Assembly: GCF_009363095.1 (NCBI RefSeq)
Contig: NZ_CP045295.1
Coordinates: 2,847,501 to 2,911,500, forward strand
DNA length: 64,000 nt
Origin: Paenibacillus cellulositrophicus
GTDB taxonomy: Bacteria; Bacillota; Bacilli; Paenibacillales; Paenibacillaceae
Direction of reading: 5' to 3'
A program made the position numbers and the translations under genes. Shown in pieces: positions 53,471 through 61,063 of this stretch (positions are counted from its first letter, which is position 1; each line of letters opens with the position of its first letter). The notes under the pieces are model-generated. The model did no database searches, was not told the DNA's origin, and saw nothing but the letters and a program-made list of their open reading frames with translations.

Positions 53471-55096
53471 ATGAAAAAGAAACGAACCCTAAGCGCGGTG
53501 GCTGCTGCTTCCCTGACCGCCATCAGTCTGTCTGTCCCTGCAGCGGCTGCTGCCGAAACTCCGGACGCCGCATCCTACGTCTCCATTCGCGAAACCGCAG
53601 TTCGATTGGGCGCCCAAGTCAGCTGGGACCCGAATCAGCGCTCGGTGACCGTCACAAAAGAAGGTACGAAGCTGGTACTGACCATCGGGCGCTCCACCGC
53701 CGTACTGAATGGCAAAACCGTGCCGGCCGGAGGGAATGTCCGGATTACCGGCCAACAAGCGATGGCTCCGGCCGCCTTCCTGTCGGCAGCATTAGGTGGC
53801 ACAGAGAGTGCCGAAGGCCCTTCTGAAGCCGCCGACAATGCCGATTTGTTCCTTCAGGCCTTGCGGGTCGGGAACGGAGCTGAGGCGGCCAAGGTCATGA
53901 GCCCCGCCCTGCAGCAGGCCCTGCCCGCTCAAACGCTGAGCGGCCTGTTGAAGAACTACGAGAGCGTATACGGCCAAGTATCGTCAGTAGGCGGCAAGCA
54001 GGAAAGCGACAATGCCGTCCACCACAATGTGGCATACACGCTGCAGACGGCGGCCGTACCGCTTCAGATAACCCTTCGCCTGAATGCAGACCGCCTGGTG
54101 GACGATCTGAACATCAGCCCGGTCTCGGCGGGAGGATACCGGCCTCCGGCTTATGATCATCCGGAGGCCTATACCGAGCGGGAGGTCCAAATCGGCGAAG
54201 GGGAATGGGCTCTTCCCGGAATGCTGACCCTGCCGGCTGGCCAAGGACCGTTCCCTGCCGTCGTGCTCGTTCACGGCTCCGGTCCGAACGACCGGGACAC
54301 CTCCATCGGCGGAGCCAAGCCGTTCCGCGACCTGGCGGCGGGATTAGCCGCCAAAGGCATCGCCGTCCTGCGCTACGACAAGGTCACGTTTGAGCATACC
54401 TTTAAAATCGCCGCCAACCCGAAATTAACCGTCAAAGAAGAGACGGTTGACGATGCGCTGTCGGCGGTGAAGCTGCTGACCCAAACCCCGGGCGTCGATC
54501 CCGCCCGGATTTACGTGGCGGGGCACAGTCAAGGCGGTTATGCGATGCCGCTCATCGTGGATGCCGATGCCAATGCCGGCCGGAACATCGCCGGCACCAT
54601 CCTGCTCTCGGGCCCGAGCTCTTCCTTCATCGACGTTGCCGTGGAGCAGCAGGCGGAATTGGTTTCCCGCGTGAAGCAGCTGGGTCAGGATTCTGCGCCT
54701 TACGAGCAGCAGGCAGTCGTGTGGACCCAGGCCGCCAAGCTGCTGGACGACCCGCAGTACTCGGTCTCCCACCTGCCGGAGAGCTTTCCGATTCCACCCG
54801 CTTACTGGTGGTACGATAAGAAGGACTACAAGCCAGCCGAATTAGCCAAAACGCAGAGCGGCCCGATGCTCGTCCTGCAGGGCGAAAACGACTGGCAGGT
54901 GCCGATGCATGAATTTGAGCAGTGGAAGGAAGCATTAAAAGGCCGCACCAATGTGGAGTATAAATCATTCCCGAAAGTAAACCATCTGCTTGCCGAATAT
55001 GACGGCCTCTCCACCGGTTCGGAATACGCACAGCCTTCCAACGTGACACCGGCAATCATCGATACGATCGCAAGCTGGATCGGCAAACAGAAATAG
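53471..55096 (+). CDS. Secreted alpha/beta hydrolase with N-terminal stalk and DUF3887-like domains
   Basis: A 541-residue exported protein. A signal peptide (residues 1-29, ending AAAAAE) is followed by a copper-amine-oxidase-like stalk domain (YVSIRETAVRLGAQVSWDPN, about 35-110), a DUF3887-like domain (DLFLQALRVGNGAEAAKVM, about 120-215), then an alpha/beta hydrolase: oxyanion strand VVLVHGSGPNDRD, nucleophile Ser in VAGHSQGGYAMP, acid in GENDWQVP and His in FPKVNHLLAEY. This resembles Paenibacillus and Bacillus secreted esterases of unknown substrate. ATG 53471 is 7 bases after AGGAGG. It lies 61 bases after the membrane-protein gene and may be read through from it. Confidence 0.9.
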   Translation: MKKKRTLSAVAAASLTAISLSVPAAAAAETPDAASYVSIRETAVRLGAQVSWDPNQRSVTVTKEGTKLVLTIGRSTAVLNGKTVPAGGNVRITGQQAMAPAAFLSAALGGTESAEGPSEAADNADLFLQALRVGNGAEAAKVMSPALQQALPAQTLSGLLKNYESVYGQVSSVGGKQESDNAVHHNVAYTLQTAAVPLQITLRLNADRLVDDLNISPVSAGGYRPPAYDHPEAYTEREVQIGEGEWALPGMLTLPAGQGPFPAVVLVHGSGPNDRDTSIGGAKPFRDLAAGLAAKGIAVLRYDKVTFEHTFKIAANPKLTVKEETVDDALSAVKLLTQTPGVDPARIYVAGHSQGGYAMPLIVDADANAGRNIAGTILLSGPSSSFIDVAVEQQAELVSRVKQLGQDSAPYEQQAVVWTQAAKLLDDPQYSVSHLPESFPIPPAYWWYDKKDYKPAELAKTQSGPMLVLQGENDWQVPMHEFEQWKEALKGRTNVEYKSFPKVNHLLAEYDGLSTGSEYAQPSNVTPAIIDTIASWIGKQK

Positions 55097-55184
55097 ACCG
55101 GACGAGGGCGTCGGCCGGCAGCGGGAACCCCGACAGTGGATGGCTCAGACGCCCGCCAGCTAATAACGCCACTTAGATACACGG

Positions 55185-55219
55185 CAAGCCCCTTGAACCG
55201 GATCAAGGGGCTTGTTTTT
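55185..55219 (+). terminator. Terminator of the secreted hydrolase gene
   Basis: CAAGCCCCTTGA, loop ACCGGA, TCAAGGGGCTTG, then TTTTTG. Confidence 0.92.
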
Positions 55220-55252
55220 GGTGTCTTCCTATTGAGGTTGGTGAACCCATCG

Positions 55253-55285
55253 ATGTTTGGGATGTTTGGGATGTTTGGGATGTGT
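55253..55285. repeat. 9-bp tandem repeat (ATGTTTGGG) of about 3.5 copies
   Basis: ATGTTTGGG occurs three times in a row and is followed by a variant ATGTGTGGA. It lies in untranslated DNA about 130 bases before the S9 peptidase gene. Confidence 0.9.
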
Positions 55286-55414
55286 GGATTTGTGGTCATG
55301 CCCTCCCCCTGCGCGGATCAGCGGATGGATTTCCCGCCGGAACTCTGGGATAATGTGGTTTAGAATCTGATTGCTTCATACCTATTCCAATTTCATGCTT
55401 AGGAGGCCCTGTCC

Positions 55415-57430
55415 ATGAGTGAAAAACGTCCCATTACCGCCGATGACTTGTACCGGATGCATTGGGTCAGCGACCCTGCCGTATCCCCCAAGACCGGCGC
55501 CGTCGCGTACATATCGAAAACCGTTAACGACCAGCATGGGGGCTACACCTCCCATATTCGCCTGATCTCGCCGGACGGCCGGGAGGATACCGCCTTTACC
55601 GCCGGCGAGCAGGACGCTTCGCCAGCGTGGTCTCCCGACGGCTCTAGGCTGGCCCTTCTGCGCAAGAAGGGCGATGCCCGCCAAGTCTGGGTCATACCCG
55701 CGCACGGCGGCGAAGCCCAGGCCGTAACGGAGCTGAAGCACGGTGTCAGCGCCTTCAAATGGGCGCCCGACGGCAGCGCCCTTCTGCTCCGCGCTGAGGC
55801 TCCTCTGGCCGATGAGGCTATCGGTGCAGAAGACCCCGGAGCCCAGGCGGAGAAAGCCGGCAAGGACAAACAGCCAGACGAAAAAGTGATTAATCGTATA
55901 AAATACAAGGCCGACGGCGCCGGGCTGTGGAATGATCGTAGAACGCATCTGTTCGTTCACGATCTTGCAGCTTCCGCATGCACGCCGGTCACTTCGGGCG
56001 ACTTCGACGTGTCTTCGTTCAATTGGTCACCAGACGGCAGCCGCATTATCTATACCGCCACACATGCCTCCGCTTCCTTCCCGGATCCAGACCTCCGCCT
56101 GACCAACGATTTATTCGTGGCGGAGCGGGACGGCGGAAACGTCCGCCAATTGACGGACGGGCGCCTGAGCATCGGGTCCATCGCCTACACGCCGGACGGC
56201 AGCCATATCCTGATGCTGGCCGACGACCTGAACTGCGGCTTTGCCACGCTGACACGCATCTACCTGATTCCCGCTGAAGGCGGCGAGGCACGCGCCTGCT
56301 ATGAGGACCTGGACGTACAGCTCGGACACGCCTGCGTTGGCGATATGCGCGCGGGAGCCGGCAGTCCGCCCTTCTTCAGTGAAGACGGCAAGTACGTCTT
56401 CCTGCAGCTGAGCGAGGACGGCGGCGTCAAGGTCGCCCGCTTTGCGCTGGACGGCTCCGATTACGAGATCATCGCCGGCGGCGACCGGGAAATTTACCAG
56501 TTCGCCCTGGCACCGGAAGGCAGGCTGATTCTCGCTTCCGCAGATACGCTTCATCCGGGAGATCTGTTTGCCTTTGACATGGCAAACGGTGAAGAGACCC
56601 GGCTGACCGACTGCAACAAGGAGCTGTTCAGCGAACTTGTGCTGAGCGAGCCGGAAGCCTTCCGCTTCGAAGCCTCGGACGGGTGGCCGATCCAGGGCTG
56701 GATCATGAAGCCGGTCGGCTTCAAGGAAGGCTCCAATGTGCCGGCCATCCTGGAAATCCACGGCGGACCGCAAGCGATGTACGGCTGCACGTTCATGCAC
56801 GAATTCCAGCTGCTCGCAGCGGCGGGATTTGCCGTGTTCTACACGAACCCGCGCGGCGGCCACGGGTATGGCCAGGCCCATGTCAATACGGTCCGCGGCG
56901 ATTACGGCGGACGCGACTACCAGGACCTGATGGATGCGGTGGACTATGTCCTGTCCGCCTATGACTACATCGACGCCGCCCGGCTCGGCGTGACCGGCGG
57001 CAGCTACGGCGGCTTCATGACGAACTGGATCGTCGGACATACCGACCGGTTCCAAGCCGCCGTCACCCAGCGTTCGATCTGCAACTGGGTGTCGTTCTAC
57101 GGCGTCAGCGATATCGGGTACTATTTTACCGAGGACCAGATTTGGGGCAATCCCTGGGACGATCTGGAGAAGCTGTGGAAGCATTCCCCGATCGCTTACG
57201 TGAAGCAGGTGAACACCCCACTCCTGATCCTGCACGGGGAGCAGGATCTCCGCTGCCCGATCGAGCAGGGAGAGCAGCTGTTCGTGGCGCTTAAGCGCCT
57301 CGGCAAGGAAGCGCAGTTCATCCGTTTCCCGGGAGCCGACCACAACCTGTCCCGCAGCGGCAATCCGCATCTGCGCACCCGCCGGCTGACCCATATCGTA
57401 CGCTGGTTTGAAGAGCATATCGAGCACTGA
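55415..57430 (+). CDS. S9-family prolyl oligopeptidase / acylaminoacyl-peptidase
   Basis: A 671-residue cytosolic serine peptidase. The N-terminal two thirds form a beta-propeller with repeated SPDG-type blades (AWSPDGSRLALLR, KWAPDGSALLL, NWSPDGSRIIY, AYTPDGSHILM). The C-terminal alpha/beta hydrolase has EIHGGPQAMYG, nucleophile Ser in GVTGGSYGGFMTNW, Asp in LHGEQDLRCP and His in FPGADHNLSRSG. It is like Bacillus YuxL and cleaves short peptides. The start is preceded by TTAGGAGG at about 9 bases. It is convergent with the iclR-type gene. Confidence 0.94.
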   Translation: MSEKRPITADDLYRMHWVSDPAVSPKTGAVAYISKTVNDQHGGYTSHIRLISPDGREDTAFTAGEQDASPAWSPDGSRLALLRKKGDARQVWVIPAHGGEAQAVTELKHGVSAFKWAPDGSALLLRAEAPLADEAIGAEDPGAQAEKAGKDKQPDEKVINRIKYKADGAGLWNDRRTHLFVHDLAASACTPVTSGDFDVSSFNWSPDGSRIIYTATHASASFPDPDLRLTNDLFVAERDGGNVRQLTDGRLSIGSIAYTPDGSHILMLADDLNCGFATLTRIYLIPAEGGEARACYEDLDVQLGHACVGDMRAGAGSPPFFSEDGKYVFLQLSEDGGVKVARFALDGSDYEIIAGGDREIYQFALAPEGRLILASADTLHPGDLFAFDMANGEETRLTDCNKELFSELVLSEPEAFRFEASDGWPIQGWIMKPVGFKEGSNVPAILEIHGGPQAMYGCTFMHEFQLLAAAGFAVFYTNPRGGHGYGQAHVNTVRGDYGGRDYQDLMDAVDYVLSAYDYIDAARLGVTGGSYGGFMTNWIVGHTDRFQAAVTQRSICNWVSFYGVSDIGYYFTEDQIWGNPWDDLEKLWKHSPIAYVKQVNTPLLILHGEQDLRCPIEQGEQLFVALKRLGKEAQFIRFPGADHNLSRSGNPHLRTRRLTHIVRWFEEHIEH

Positions 57431-57474
57431 TTTCACTGATGCCATTGATTTCTAATTCATAAATGCTATTCTCT

Positions 57475-57520
57475 AAAAAAAGCCCGCCATACCGGATTTC
57501 CCCGGTATGGCGGGCTTTCT
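57475..57520. terminator. Bidirectional terminator between S9 peptidase and iclR-type gene
   Basis: AAAAAAAGCCCGCCATACCGG pairs with CCGGTATGGCGGGCTTTCT around a short loop; A-run and T-run flank it. Confidence 0.92.
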
Positions 57521-57594
57521 CTATAACGATGACGCAATCAGTTTGTTTTCTTATTTTCTTCATCCATTCACAACCTCAGTGGGCTTACGTCCGT

Positions 57595-58338
57595 TTACGG
57601 AATCATCAGCCCCATTTCCCGCGCCGCTTCGATCAGCACGGGAGCAAACTCATTCAGCGTTTCGCTGGACAGTCGGCTCACCGGGCCGGATACGGACAGG
57701 GCGGCGGCGACGTTGCCGTTCCGGTTCACGATCGGCACTGCCACCGCGGCGGCGCCGGGCTCGCGCTCCTCGATGCTCGTCGCATAGCCCCGCTCGCGGA
57801 TGTCCTGCAGCTGCCGCACATAGCTGCCGCCCTTCACCAGCTCCGCCCAATCCGGATCGCTCAGGAGCTCCTCCTGATCGGCAGGCGCGGCAAACGCCAC
57901 CAGCACCTTGCTCGACGCTCCCACTGTAAGCGGCAGGCGCGCCCCGACCTGCGCAACCCTCCGGATGGCCTGGTTGCTCTGCACCGCCTGGATCCGCAGA
58001 CGGTCCTTCCCGTCCCGCAGGTACAGGCTGACCGTCTCACCCAGCCGGTCACGCAGCCGCTCCATCGCCGGCAGCAGCAGCACCGCCGGATCGTCGCTTT
58101 GCGATAAATGCGTGGACAGCTCCCACACTTTAATGCCGAGCCGGTACTTCTCCGTCGCCGCATCGCGGACGACGAAAGCCTTCTCTTCAAGAGTCGTCAT
58201 CAGCCGATGGACGGTGCTCTTGTGCAGCCCGATCATTCCGGCAATTTCGGTCAGCCCCAGCTCGCTGTTCTGCGTAAAACACATCAATATATCCAGTGCC
58301 CGTTCAACGGCACGAACCGTTAATTTGCGGTCTTCCAT
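57595..58338 (-). CDS. IclR-family transcriptional regulator
   Basis: A 247-residue protein: the N-terminal winged helix (VRAVERALDILMCF, LTEIAGMIGLHKSTVHRLM) and a C-terminal effector domain (GARLPLTVGASSKVLVAFAA, RERGYATSIEEREPGAAAVA). It is closest in type to KdgR/IclR regulators of sugar-acid or aromatic catabolism. ATG 58338 is about 10 bases after GAGGGG; the frame remains open upstream across the operator. A perfect dyad, ATGTTTCA-N5-TGAAACAT, lies just before the start. No catabolic gene is adjacent, so its target is uncertain. Confidence 0.92.
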   Translation of the reverse strand: MEDRKLTVRAVERALDILMCFTQNSELGLTEIAGMIGLHKSTVHRLMTTLEEKAFVVRDAATEKYRLGIKVWELSTHLSQSDDPAVLLLPAMERLRDRLGETVSLYLRDGKDRLRIQAVQSNQAIRRVAQVGARLPLTVGASSKVLVAFAAPADQEELLSDPDWAELVKGGSYVRQLQDIRERGYATSIEEREPGAAAVAVPIVNRNGNVAAALSVSGPVSRLSSETLNEFAPVLIEAAREMGLMIP

Positions 58339-58356
58339 TCCGATCCCGCCCCTCAA

Positions 58357-58377
58357 ATGTTTCACCACATGAAACAT
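58357..58377. promoter_or_regulatory. Probable IclR operator dyad
   Basis: ATGTTTCA (58357-58364), CCACA, TGAAACAT (58370-58377): perfect 8-base arms with a 5-base spacer between the iclR promoter and start codon. It resembles KdgR-type sites built on TGAAAC/GTTTCA. The inner GTTTCA-N5-TGAAAC also occurs downstream of the acnA promoter. Confidence 0.65.
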
Positions 58378-58387
58378 GGTTACATAA

Positions 58388-58416
58388 ATTATAAGAAATT
58401 CGCCGGATAAAGTCTA
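58388..58416 (-). promoter_or_regulatory. Promoter of the iclR-type gene
   Basis: On the minus strand TAGACT (58411-58416) and a perfect TATAAT (58388-58393) are 17 bases apart; transcription would begin at or just before the operator dyad. Confidence 0.7.
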
Positions 58417-58750
58417 TATTTTCTTCTTTGACCCTTTCGCAAGAAGACGCCAATACGTAGCTAGGGCCAATGTCAGGCTTCGCTGCACTCGCTGCACCAC
58501 CGGGTGCACATCTGCATGTGCAAGTTCATGCCGCCGGGCACTCTATGCTCATGTCCGCATCAGGAGGACAAGGGTAGCCGGCAGGTGAACTATGGAGCGG
58601 TTCACTATTACAATTGTCTAACAATTGTCCGCCCCGGATTGACTTTGACCTCAGGCTTGCATAGGATATAGAGTAAAATTTTATATGTTTCGTAAACGAA
58701 GCCTGGAAGTTAAACTTAATATAGTAAAGTATTTATAAGGAGGGGCACGC
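58417..58750. other. Divergent intergenic region between iclR-type and hydrolase genes
   Basis: No gene seen. It holds small GC-rich dyads (CGGGTGCACATCTGCATGTGC, near 58500) and two ACAATTGT palindromes three bases apart (58610-58628). A probable promoter TTGACT (58639-58644), 17 bases, TAGGAT (58662-58667) leads to the gene at 58751. Confidence 0.5.
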
Positions 58751-59815
58751 ATGAACATGACATCCCGTAACGACGTACATCTTCCCCGCCCCCTGCCCGA
58801 TACACCATTACCGTTATCTACGCGAATGATTCGCTTTAAGCATATTTTGGTGGCACTGCTCTTGTCCGTTGTATTTTTCCTGCTCTTCTGTTTCATTGCG
58901 CTGCATGCCTACATCGCCTGGGTGTTGTCCAATCCGACAGTCGCCCCCTTGTACTCCAATCCGATGCAGGCCAAGTCCATGAAATACGAGGACATCACTT
59001 TCCCGGCCCATGACGGCAGCCGGATGATGCAGGGCTGGTACATTCCAGCCGCAGGATCAACCAAGACGATCGTGTTCAGTCACGGGTACGGCGCCAACCG
59101 GGAGGAAACCTGGATCCCGATGTACGATTTGGCACATTTCGCCCACCGCTTAAATTTTAACGTCATTATGTTCGATTACGGTTTCGCTTCCCAGAACAGC
59201 AAAGCCGTCGCGACGGGCGGCAAGGTGGAAGCCCAGCAGCTGCTGGGGGCCATCGATCTGGCCAAGCAGCGCGGGGCCAAGCAGATCGTGGTATGGGGCT
59301 TCTCGATGGGCGCCGGCACCGCCCTTCAGGCCGGACTGCAGACGAAGGATGTCGACGCCATGATTCTCGACAGCACCTTCCTGCTCGAGCCGGATACGCT
59401 GTACCATAACATCAAAAATCAGATCGACCTGCCGCGGCATCCGTCGCTGGAGATTCTGCAGCTGCTGTTCCCGGTACTGAACGGCACGAGCCTGAACCAG
59501 ATTCCATACCAGCAGGTCAAAAAAGAGGATTATCCGTTCCCGATCTTCTTTATCCACGGAACGGAGGACGAGAAGGCGCCTTATCCAATCGCGGAAAAGC
59601 TTGCCTCCAACCAGACCAATCCGTATTCGGACGTCTGGATTGTGAAAGGCAGCCACCACGAGCTGATCTTCCGCGAGCACTCGCGTGAATACCTGCGCCG
59701 GGTGTCCACCTTCCTTGGCAATATCAAGCTGGCTGAGCAGAAGGATATCGACAATGACCCTATGATAAGAAAAACGTCTATCGACGTACCTTCAAAGAAG
59801 ACAGACCGCGATTAG
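58751..59815 (+). CDS. Membrane-anchored alpha/beta hydrolase
   Basis: A 354-residue protein with a cytoplasmic lead, one membrane helix (about residues 30-55) and an extracytoplasmic alpha/beta hydrolase domain. It has an oxyanion segment TIVFSHGYGANREE, nucleophile Ser in VVWGFSMGAGTALQ, acid in FIHGTEDEKAPY and His in VKGSHHELIF, as in Bacillus YqkD-like hydrolases. Substrate unknown. AAGGAGG is 9 bases before the ATG. The last 15 codons (from RKTSIDVPSKKTDRD) and the stop are encoded by the first copy of a 115-bp tandem repeat, so the natural C terminus was probably replaced by repeat insertion. Confidence 0.9.
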   Translation: MNMTSRNDVHLPRPLPDTPLPLSTRMIRFKHILVALLLSVVFFLLFCFIALHAYIAWVLSNPTVAPLYSNPMQAKSMKYEDITFPAHDGSRMMQGWYIPAAGSTKTIVFSHGYGANREETWIPMYDLAHFAHRLNFNVIMFDYGFASQNSKAVATGGKVEAQQLLGAIDLAKQRGAKQIVVWGFSMGAGTALQAGLQTKDVDAMILDSTFLLEPDTLYHNIKNQIDLPRHPSLEILQLLFPVLNGTSLNQIPYQQVKKEDYPFPIFFIHGTEDEKAPYPIAEKLASNQTNPYSDVWIVKGSHHELIFREHSREYLRRVSTFLGNIKLAEQKDIDNDPMIRKTSIDVPSKKTDRD

Positions 59816-59995
59816 CTGAAGTTTTTCTTGCGATTATAGAATGGTTCAGCTTTCGCTGAAATTTATAAATTCTATAATCTTAAGAAAAACGTCTATCGAC
59901 GTACCTTCAAAGAAGACAGACCGCGATTAGCTGAAGTTTTTCTTGCGATTATAGAATGGTTCAGCTTCGCTGAAATTTATAAATTCTATAATCTT
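59767..59995. repeat. Two tandem copies of a 115-bp structured repeat
   Basis: Copy 1 is 59767-59881 and copy 2 is 59882-59995; they differ by one T (CAGCTTTCGC versus CAGCTTCGC). Each copy has AAGAAAAAC with its complement GTTTTTCTT 45 bases later, then a second hairpin GATTATAGAAT...TTCAGC...GCTGAA...ATTCTATAATC. Copy 1 overlaps the 3' end of the hydrolase gene. The element is AT-rich compared with its surroundings and has no coding potential of its own. Confidence 0.93.
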
Positions 59996-60016
59996 CAAAA
60001 AATAGCTGGTACAAAC

Positions 60017-60053
60017 AAAAGAGGGCACGCCCCCTTCCGGGCGTGCCCTCTTT
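60017..60053. terminator. Bidirectional terminator between hydrolase and folE
   Basis: AAAAGAGGGCACGCCC, loop CCTTCC, GGGCGTGCCCTCTTT. It serves folE on the minus strand and the hydrolase on the plus strand. Confidence 0.9.
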
Positions 60054-60067
60054 CTATATTGCCGTCA

Positions 60068-60661
60068 TTATTCTTTGATCAAAGACAGAAACTCCGCTCT
60101 CGACGCCGGGTCTTCACGGAAAATGCCGCGTACGCCGGAAGTCACCGTCTTGCTGCCCGGCTTCTTCACGCCCCGCGAACACATGCACAGATGCTCGCCT
60201 TCCACGACGACCATCACACCATGCGGCTGCAGCACATCGACCATAATGTCGGCGATTTGGGACGTAATCCGCTCCTGTACCTGCAGACGGCGGGTGACCG
60301 CCTCGACCAACCGGGCCAACTTGCTGAGTCCGGCAATTTTCCCGCTCGGAATGTAGCCGATATGGACCTTGCCGAAAAACGGCGCCATATGATGCTCGCA
60401 TTGGCTGTAATACACGATATCCTTGACGATCACCAGTTCCTCATGATTTTCGTCAAAGGTCACGCCCAGCACATCACGCGGGTCTACCTCATATCCGGCA
60501 AAAATTTCCTCATACATCCGGGTAACGCGGGCGGGTGTCTCAAGAAGCCCTTCCCGCTCGGGATTTTCACCGATCAGCTTCAAAATTTGCTCGATATGGT
60601 ACTCGATCTTCTCGCGGTTTTCACCAACCCGCGCGTTCACGTAATCTTTAACGCCAGCCAC
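60068..60661 (-). CDS. folE: GTP cyclohydrolase I
   Basis: A 197-residue zinc enzyme converting GTP to 7,8-dihydroneopterin triphosphate, the entry to folate and, through preQ0, to queuosine. Zinc ligands Cys88 and His91 ([10 protein letters not shown]) and Cys159 ([11 protein letters not shown]) are present, as is the substrate segment [15 protein letters not shown]. The GTG at 60661 has AGGAGG at 7 bases. Length is normal. The queG-type fusion three genes upstream on the same strand acts at the end of the queuosine pathway that FolE begins, which may be only coincidence. Confidence 0.96.
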   Translation of the reverse strand: MAGVKDYVNARVGENREKIEYHIEQILKLIGENPEREGLLETPARVTRMYEEIFAGYEVDPRDVLGVTFDENHEELVIVKDIVYYSQCEHHMAPFFGKVHIGYIPSGKIAGLSKLARLVEAVTRRLQVQERITSQIADIMVDVLQPHGVMVVVEGEHLCMCSRGVKKPGSKTVTSGVRGIFREDPASRAEFLSLIKE

Positions 60662-60718
60662 AGCACTTCCTCCTATCGCTACCCCCTGCTTCTCTGTAGA
60701 CGTTCTATGCCGAGGGGA

Positions 60719-60967
60719 TTATTTCTTCTTGCGGCCTTGACCTTGTGCCGGGCCTTTCTTGCCGGAAAACTGCTGATTTTTCATCATCTGCTGCGCTTTC
60801 TGCATCTGGCGCCCGTTCAGGTTGTAACCCATTTGCTTGGCCATCTTTTGAAGCATTTGCGGGTCATTTTGCATTTTTTCCATTTGCTTGCGCAGATAAT
60901 ACACGCCGATAAAAAACCCGCCGACCAAGCCGACGATCAGCGTAATAATTGGAATTACATATTGCAT
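60719..60967 (-). CDS. yneF: YneF-family (UPF0154) small membrane protein
   Basis: An 82-residue protein with one N-terminal membrane helix (VIPIITLIVGLVGGFFIGVYYL) and a conserved cytosolic part (LRKQMEKMQNDPQMLQKMAK, MGYNLNGRQMQKAQQMMK). This is the YneF family of Bacillales, of unknown function. The C terminus is an added basic, Gln/Gly-rich tail. Located between the HD-GYP gene and folE on the same strand. Confidence 0.93.
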   Translation of the reverse strand: MQYVIPIITLIVGLVGGFFIGVYYLRKQMEKMQNDPQMLQKMAKQMGYNLNGRQMQKAQQMMKNQQFSGKKGPAQGQGRKKK

Positions 60968-61063
60968 ATTCCGCCACCCCTATAAGTATAAATCGATTCC
61001 TTGCGCGTGCCTGAGCAGCACGAACCTATCATAGCATGTCCAAATGCGGCTCGCAAATGAATT

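Larger units (their letters stand above)
55097..55414. other. Intergenic region with terminator and 9-bp microsatellite
   Basis: Holds the hydrolase terminator and a run of 9-base GATGTTTGG units. The rest shows no gene. A promoter for the S9 peptidase must lie before 55400; none is clear. Confidence 0.6.

Noticed and set aside
55136..55363. 75-codon frame containing repeated Met-Phe-Gly
   Set aside because: The repeats are just the 9-bp microsatellite read in frame, and the frame also spans a terminator.
56111..57445. A 444-codon frame antisense to the S9 peptidase
   Set aside because: Shadow of the peptidase; no ribosome site and no recognisable domain.
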